25,000 nt of DNA from Cristatella mucedo (taxonomy: Eukaryota > Bryozoa > Phylactolaemata > Cristatellidae). The notes beneath the pieces are model-generated. The model saw only the letters and a list, made by a program, of their open reading frames with translations. It did no database searches and was not told the origin of the DNA. Position 1 is the first letter of the stretch; each line of letters starts with the position of its first letter. Below, piece after piece: positions 19,373-25,000 of the stretch. A program made the translations under genes and the position numbers. Location: positions 795,001-820,000 of the forward strand of contig WPIO01000114.1 of NCBI GenBank assembly GCA_009760855.2, given 5' to 3'.

Positions 19373-22028
19373 AAATAATAATAACTATTATTATAATAAT
19401 GATAATGAAACTTATAAAGCGACTTCAGATAACTTAATCTCTTTCTAGCCGGTTTACATTAGCTGGAAAGGAAATACGGTCGAATGGTGAGTGGTATCTT
19501 GCTTGATAACGTACATGAATAATATGGTTAGGGGTGACTTGCATAGGGTCAGCATACAAATGTGGTTAGTAGCAGCATGCAGAGTGTCAGCACGCATCAG
19601 CACATGAAGAGCGAATCACAGGAACCCACTAAATGCTGTCATAAATAGGTGCGTGTTTTACTTCTCTTTAAATGTTGTCAAGTCAGGGGATATCGTTACG
19701 CAATTTGGAAGTCAGTTCCAGGCTTTAGGAGCACAGGAAATAAATGCATGGTCTATAAAAGATTTGAGGTTTGTAAAAAGTACAGGTAAACGGTTAGATT
19801 CCAAACAGCTGGAGGTATGATGCTTGGTCAGGTGGGGTAGTAGATCTGATAGGTAGGCTGGATCCAAAGAAGGGAGGGACCTAAACGTGAGCGACAAACC
19901 CTGAAGTCGATCCGTTGCTTGACTGGTAGCCAGTGTAGGTCGGCGAGATGTGGTCTGATGTGGCAACTGCGACACTCATGACAGACAAGCCTGGCCGCAG
20001 AGTTTTGCACCAGCTTTAAGCTCCTGATTGCACATGCCAGTAGATGAGCAAGCAGTGAGCTACAGAAGTCAAGACGGGATGTTGAAAATGCATGGACCAA
20101 CTTAGATGTGCTACCCCTATCAAAAAAGCCCGAATTTTAGCGATGTTATGCAGCTAAAAGTAAGCGGACTTGATCGTGGAGCTGATGTGGCCGTCTAACG
20201 AAAGGTCAATTTCCAACCGGACACCTAGATTCCTTGCTCAATCAATTGGAGACATGCTGATGCAGCCAGTTTTGAGGGCTAGCCTTTCCAATTTCTGAAT
20301 CACACTTGGTTTTTCCATAAAATTGTTATTTATATATTTTTATCATCATTTAATTTAAGAAAATTTGCTTCCATCCATGTGCGGATGTCATCAATACAAG
20401 CAGCAAGAGAGTTGGAAGAATTTGATGTGCTCGAAGGCTAGGAGGGATCAAAGCAAAGGTGCAACTGATTGTCATTCCCATTGAAGTGAAAACCTAGATT
20501 GTGCTTGACAATCACATCGGAAAGAGGGAGATTATAAACCTTAAAAAGAACCCGACCTAGCACGGAGCCCTGAGGTACGCCTATTTCAGAGGTACTTCAG
20601 ATGATCTTTGTCCGTTCACATCAATACTCTAGAGTCTCCCTCTGAGATAGGACTTGAACCACGGGCGGAGCTGTGCCAGTGATGCCCAGACGAGATGTGA
20701 GGCACTTAAGAAGAACTTGGTGACCGATAGAGTCAAAAGCTGCCAAAAGATCGAGCAAAACAAGCAGAGATACTCTACCCATGAATGCATTTCTAAGTAG
20801 GTCAATGTATACCCTAAGCAATGCTGACTCTGTGGAGTGATTAGCTCTAAAGCCGGACTGGAACTTACTAGTAAGGTGTGAGGTTTCAACATATGAGTTT
20901 AGCTGATCTGCCACGACCCGTTCCAGTGTCTTTGATAGAAATGGTAGAAGGCAGACTGTTCGGTAGTTGCTCAAGTTCTCTTAATCTAGTGTCGCTTTCT
21001 TGAGAAATTGTCTAACTACAGCTTTTTTTAAAGATGCTGGGACATGTTCTGAGGCTAATGACACATTAAGGATATCAGTTATGTATGGAAGCAGCAGATC
21101 AATGCGACGTAGGAGCAGGACAGAGGGCATTGGGTCCAATGGACTTGTTGTCTTATTTGATTGGGATATGAACTTCAGGACTAGATCACCACTGACCTAC
21201 TTGGATGTATACATTGGGGTGTTACAAGGAGTCGAGGTACAGCATTCTAGGTGGATGCTGTAATCTCAGGGATGGGCTACCTGATCTTGTCAATCTTCTG
21301 CACAAAGAATCTAGAGAAGCGATCAGCTAGATCATAACAGGGATCATCACGTAAGGAGCTACTCTGGAAGCGGTTGAGGAGATGGTTGATCGTCGATATC
21401 AGCATTTTTTGATCGCTCACATGTGATTCAACAATGTTTTTATAGAAACAAGACTTGGATATCGCTAGGATTGATTGGTAAGAAATACATTAGTCCTCAT
21501 TTGCCTATCTACGGACAGTCATTCATAATATTTTCTATGTTTTTTCAAGATTTTAATTGATAGACTTGGCTAGTTTAACGCCAGCGGTAAACCACAGGCC
21601 GTCGAGCTCGGACAGTGCGCCTAGTCAGAGGAGCAAACTCGGTGAGCATGTCAGCTAGTGTCGTGTTGTAGCTATCTACTAATAATGACAGATGGGAGGG
21701 GCGGACTAAGCAGCAGAGTCGAGGCTGATATTCTCGCACAGACAGCACCGATGTCAAGGGTCTTGAGGTTTCTCGATTGACAGGTGAATTTAGAGGAGAA
21801 GGAGGCGGGCACACACAGTAAATTGAATGAGATCTGCATGCGGTCAGATAAGCAGGATTTGTTTGTAATTGTTGATGAAAAAGTGCGTTTGTATGATACA
21901 ATTTGTTCGAATGTGTGAACCTTGATGTGAGTAGGGCCGTGCGCATGAGCCACAAGAGACAATAAATCCGTCAAAGCATGAAATTTAGTGCTGAAGGCGT
22001 CAGATACGTTATGAAAGTGAATGTTATG
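19373..22028 (-). mobile_element. L2-type family A, near-complete copy (A5): EN end, RT, C-terminus, 3' end
   Basis: The minus strand carries the distal part of one long A element. The tail is at 19373-19408 and the 3' UTR and C-terminus at about 19410-20100 (CRSCHIRPHLADLHWLPV). The active site is mutated from YADD to NGND at about 20485-20474. The RT palm at 20974-20621 reads NYRTVCLLPFLSKTLERVV, FQSGFRANHSTESALL and FDSIGHQ. VVRQFLKKATLD lies just upstream (about 21020-20985). The EN-RT linker near 21675-21600 reads YNTTLADMLTEFAPL. The endonuclease C-terminus at 22020-21830 reads HNVSDAFSTKFHALTDLL, GPTHIKVHT and LSDRMQI; the catalytic His of the usual 'SDH' is Arg. Frames shift repeatedly, so the element is dead. 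The rest of the EN continues at 22193-22280 and 23574-24117 beyond two insertions. Confidence 0.92.
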
Positions 22029-22193
22029 ATAATATATTATTAACAATAATGCACTTGATAATGCGCCTCGGAGAACTCAGTCTCTTTCTAGGCGCTTTAC
22101 ATTTGCTGCAAAGGGAACGCGATTGAATGGTGAGAAATATCATGTTTGATAAACAACATGTATGACATGTTTAGGGGTGAAATGCACAGGGTT
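22029..22193 (-). mobile_element. Family A 3'-end fragment inserted in the A5 endonuclease (A6)
   Basis: About 165 bp of the A 3' end in minus orientation: a tail at 22029-22051 (aatatattattaacaataat), then gcacttgataatgcgcctcg, the 3' UTR, and the first GTCAGCA-type block truncated at 'gcacaggg'. It separates two adjacent parts of the endonuclease motif of the larger copy. MGNF is on its 5' side (22206-22195) and NIHFHNVSD on its 3' side (about 22025-21999). It is therefore a later, heavily 5'-truncated insertion. A target-site duplication of about 7-8 bp is conceivable (atttcaa / atcataa) but not convincing. Confidence 0.85.
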
Positions 22194-22280
22194 TTGAAAT
22201 TACCCATAACGAGGAAGGATTGATTTCTTGCAAACGGAATCAAAATGAGATTGGAGAAAACTGAGATGAAGAAGTATTTG
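22194..22280 (-). mobile_element. A5 endonuclease, middle segment
   Basis: On the minus strand the frame reads YFFISVFSNLIL, then QSFLVMGNF. This is the segment ending in the EN 'L.LGDFN.H' motif, here with Asn for Asp. It is the 87-bp bridge between the two insertions and joins in order with the EN segments on either side. The longer 132-codon frame at 22495-22097 runs through the B tail, this segment and A6, and is not a gene. Confidence 0.75.
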
Positions 22281-23573
22281 GTAATAATGTAATGTAATGT
22301 AACGTATCTTCGTTTGTAACTCCACAAATTCATAAATACCATGTGGGTGTTACGCAGGAGAGTTTCGTATAGTACACTCACAGCCTTAGCGGCTTTCGGT
22401 ACGCATTCGCTAGCCAACAGACTTCGTCTCACGCAACAAAGAAAAAGTGGGAAGCATAGTAGAATCAGGAGAGCAGTTGAGGTAGTGATTAGCATAATAG
22501 TAGCAGCTCAGGACCACTGAAAAAGATGTGCCATAGCCGGCAGTAGGAGAGTACTTGTCGTTGCATAAGAATTTTGGAAGCAAGGTCCACAGTCTAGGAC
22601 CTGCAGAGCTGAAGATTCTATCACCAACGGTCTTTAAGCGGAGGAATGGGACAGCTAACTTATTGTCCACACAGGACCTGAGGGCGCGAACAGGCTGAAA
22701 CTGATGCAGCAGTTCAGCTAGATACGAAGAAGCCAAGCCGTGGCGGGATTTGTGGGTCAGCGTAAGAACTTTGCTCTGTATTCGTTGCTCAACCGGTAAC
22801 CATCCTAACACTTTCGGCTAAGGAGACACTTGCTTAAACCGCTGGGACTTGAAGACTAGCCTTGCAGCCATGTTCATAGTCCGCTGCAGTGGCCTATAGC
22901 TTTCTTTGGCAGCCAAAAAGAAAGTACAATAATCAAGCCGAGACAGAACTAAAGAGCTAGTTAAATTTTTTACAAGCCACTGTTGGAGACAGCTCCTAAT
23001 CTTGGATAGGGATCGGATGTGATGGCTAGCTGTAGAAGCAAACTTCTGCATGAAGCTTTTGAAATTGAGGCAGCTGTCGAACACGACACCTAGATTTTGA
23101 GCACGTGGTGATGGCCGCACAATAGCATCACCTATTAGAACAGCAAAGCCTTTTAATCCAGCCACACGCTTAGGGTGTCCTATGAGAAGCAGTTCGGTTT
23201 TATCGTCATTAAATTTCAGGAAGTTTTCCGACATCCAGGATCGAATATCGGCAAGGCAAGCATTCAGTTTCTCAGTTGTTGCAGCAGATTCCAACGGTTT
23301 AAATGACAAATACAACTGAGGATCGTCAGCATATAAGTGATATTCTATTCCATGGGCCTTAATCACTTTTCCCAGAAGTTGTGTATAATTTGAGAACAGC
23401 AGGGGACCGTGTACAGACCCTTGAGGGACTCCACAGGTGACCCTTCTTGCGTGTGAGACCTGAACCCCACACCGCACGGATTGAACACAATCGGACAATT
23501 TTGACTTAAACCACGCCAGTGCTTCGTCTGCCAGACCAATCGTTGTTCTCAATCATTCAAGCAGAATATCATA
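22281..23573 (-). mobile_element. L2-type family B copy, RT to 3' tail (B5), nested in A5
   Basis: A 5'-truncated B copy. Its (CATTA)n-type tail is at 22281-22301 and its 3' UTR at about 22302-22409. The minus frame 23552-22818 (244 codons) starts within the RT at RTTIGLADEALAWFKSKL. It carries VTCGVPQGSVHGPLLF, an intact active site (LYADDPQLYLSF; YADD at 23333-23322), SWMSENFLKFNDDKTELLLI and MNMAARLVFKSQRF. A single in-frame TAG at about 22817-22815 separates it from frame 22811-22410, which reads LGWLPVEQRIQSKVLTL, LHQFQPVRALRSC, AGPRLWTLLPKFLCND, and ends TKSVG plus TAG (22412-22410). It is the best-preserved B copy. The 5' edge (YDILLE, near 23573) abuts A5 endonuclease sequence. Confidence 0.93.
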
Positions 23574-24150
23574 CCTGTTGAGCGATAGACTACTACCACC
23601 ATCGTTAACTTGTTTTCGGGTGAAGTCAAGACGATCGATTAAAAAGACTGCTTCGAGGGTACTGAAAATGGCTTGAAGTTTAATTTCGAGCGAACGATAA
23701 CAGCAACTCCACCTCCAGTTTTGCTGATCTAGGAGTGCAAAAGAATGAGAGACCACTCGGGGTAGCGTCTTTAATTGTCTGTCAGTTTACCGATTTTAGC
23801 AAAGTTTCCGTTAAGGTGAGCAGGTCAAGACCATTTTCAGAAATAAAGTCGCTTATTATTGCCAGAGGTCAATTGCACACTGAGCGAGGATTCCAAAGGA
23901 AGGCTTTAAGTCGGGCCGCCGGTGTTATAACAGGCCTGATGACCACCAAGTTAGAGAGATTCATGGTGAGGCATGTGGGGGAGCTCGCTGAACAGTTCGA
24001 GACAATGCTAGGAATACCAAACGAGCGGGCACTCAGCTCGCAGTTCCTGCCAAACGAGAGGCGTCTAGGCAGGCGGCTCCGGCCACGCTGCGTTTCTTTT
24101 GTTAATGCATCATTCACGAATCATAGCAACAGCATTGCAATCTAGGATTG
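23574..24150 (-). mobile_element. A5 endonuclease N-terminal half and ORF2 start
   Basis: On the minus strand, frames between 24117 and 23574 read: a basic leader (MNDALTKETQRGRSRLPRR) and NLSNLVVIRPV; the apurinic-type EN opening LWNPRSVCN (about 23895-23870); ISENGLDLLTLTETLL with the catalytic Glu of 'TET' (about 23840-23797); GGGVAVIVRSKLNF (about 23720-23680); and VVVYRSTG up to 23574. The next EN block, YFFISVFSN, lies at about 22280 beyond the B5 insertion. This order matches L2-type ORF2 N-termini. The Met at 24117 is the first in this frame, but whether it is the true start is uncertain. Stops and frameshifts are present. Confidence 0.82.
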
Positions 24151-25000
24151 CATTAGATCGATCGAAGCGATAAGCGTAAATAGATGTATTTAAATCAAAG
24201 GTAAATATAGCTCTCTTTACGGCAAACAAGCTTCTATATTATAGCGCTCCTCAAGCTACCGGCTAAACTCGGGCTTCACGTTTCCTTTCACATTGGAATC
24301 GACGAGCCCGAGTCAAACTCGTGACAACAGGTTATCGGGATATGACGCATCGCAACGCCTACTGAGTCTTGCTGCTATCGTTTGAATTATTCCACAGGAG
24401 TGCATGCGCATTGCAAATCCGCTCTAGAGAAAGATGGCATCGTTATCCCAGCCATGCTAGTGCTAAAAATGTGATCTCAAAGCTCATACCACAACGGTTA
24501 CCTGGCCTTCCCAGCTAAAGCGGTGCTCCGGATTGAACTGCCAGACAGGCACGAGCTGCTTGGGGAGTGATACATCCCGGAAGACGCATGCCGCTTCCTT
24601 TCGCTGATTTAAATTCCTGCGAAAGGGAGTCTCGGCTCTTCTCAAAGAATGCTCAGCACCTCGTGGCTACTGTTCATTCAGGACCCATCCACGCCTTCGG
24701 ACGAGCACCTCTAGCACAGCCGTTTGAATTGAAGTCGCTAGGGCACTGGTGCACGAGGCGCCCCGCCCCCCCCCCCGAATGCATGCTGGAGTAACAAAGG
24801 CCGCCGAACACGGCTGCAGCGACTACATCCGGGCCAGTTCTTTTAGACAACAAGTCTGCATCCATGGCACAGAGTAGCTAACGTTTGACCACCGCGGAGA
24901 GCTAAAAGAACCAGGAGCACAACCAATAGCTTTTGAAGGGCCGAGAACCTCTGACCTGAGTGAGGCAAAACTTGGGGCACAACTGCCTTCCTAGCTTCAG
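24151..25000. other. No recognisable gene; 11-base C run
   Basis: The left edge may contain 5' UTR of the A copy ending near 24150, but no other copy is available for comparison. The remainder has only chance-length frames on both strands (24567-24794 plus, 24865-24674 minus). A perfect C run lies at 24766-24776. Confidence 0.45.

Noticed and set aside
22097-22495. 132-codon minus-strand frame as a membrane protein
   Set aside because: It runs through the B C-terminus/3' UTR, the B tail, the A5 EN bridge and A6 in a single accidental frame. Apparent hydrophobic segments are chance.
23735-24145. 136-codon plus-strand frame
   Set aside because: It is antisense to the endonuclease N-terminal region of the minus-strand A element, which shows clear motifs.
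228-24776. G or C homopolymers at 228-237, 8650-8660, 11168-11176 and 24766-24776 as functional sites
   Set aside because: Single isolated runs do not make a four-tract quadruplex motif and may be inexact in length from sequencing. I see no associated feature.
1-25000. CRISPR arrays, bacterial operons, rRNA or tRNA genes, intact virus
   Set aside because: I saw no regularly spaced repeats, no cloverleaf with a plausible anticodon arm, no Shine-Dalgarno-led gene clusters and no viral structural genes. The content is eukaryotic repeat DNA.

Overview
This window is intergenic or intronic DNA of a eukaryote, almost certainly an animal. There is no operon structure and no long intact host gene. 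Most of what can be recognised is decayed non-LTR retrotransposon sequence of the L2 type (CR1 superfamily). The evidence is endonuclease and reverse transcriptase motifs, a typical C-terminal domain, and 3' ends carrying short simple-repeat tails. The species cannot be named from this sequence.

Two families account for nearly all copies. Family 'A' (my label) ends in an AAT/ATT-type microsatellite tail preceded by a conserved 3' end that reads on the + strand roughly as gcacttgataaagcgccctc. Every A copy with a tail lies on the minus strand. Family 'B' (my label) has a related but clearly different ORF2 and ends in a (CATTA)n-type tail. There is also a diverged A relative (A'), a very old plus-strand L2-like copy, and the C-terminal part of a pogo/Tigger-type DNA transposase.

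Layout: 1-441 A(-), running off the left edge, abutting B(+) 442-745. 746-3570 has no recognised gene (a CpG-rich patch and a GCT repeat). 3580-4990 is an ancient plus-strand L2 RT ghost, interrupted near 4205-4450 by an A(-) fragment. 5588-6060 is a degenerate A(-) C-terminus and 3' end. 6330-6970 is a pogo/Tigger remnant(-). 6975-8165 is B(-). 8166-8934 is unrecognised. 8935-10089 A(-) abuts 10092-10615 B(+). 10616-13021 is unrecognised. 13024-14654 is an A/A' mosaic(-), abutting B(+) 14676-15290, which carries a 5' inversion. 15291-17921 is largely unrecognised, with one weak candidate exon. 17922-18190 is an A(-) 3' end. 18640-19188 holds a minisatellite and a long CT tract. 19373-24150 is one nearly complete A copy(-) split by two later insertions (A at 22029-22193 and B at 22281-23573). 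24151-25000 is unrecognised.

The genes do not work together: all recognised coding sequence is dead or fragmentary transposon ORF. The interest lies in the archaeology. One element can be read through two nested insertions. The head-to-head A(-)/B(+) junction recurs three times. One B copy shows a textbook twin-priming inversion. Two B copies form a long inverted repeat around an A copy.
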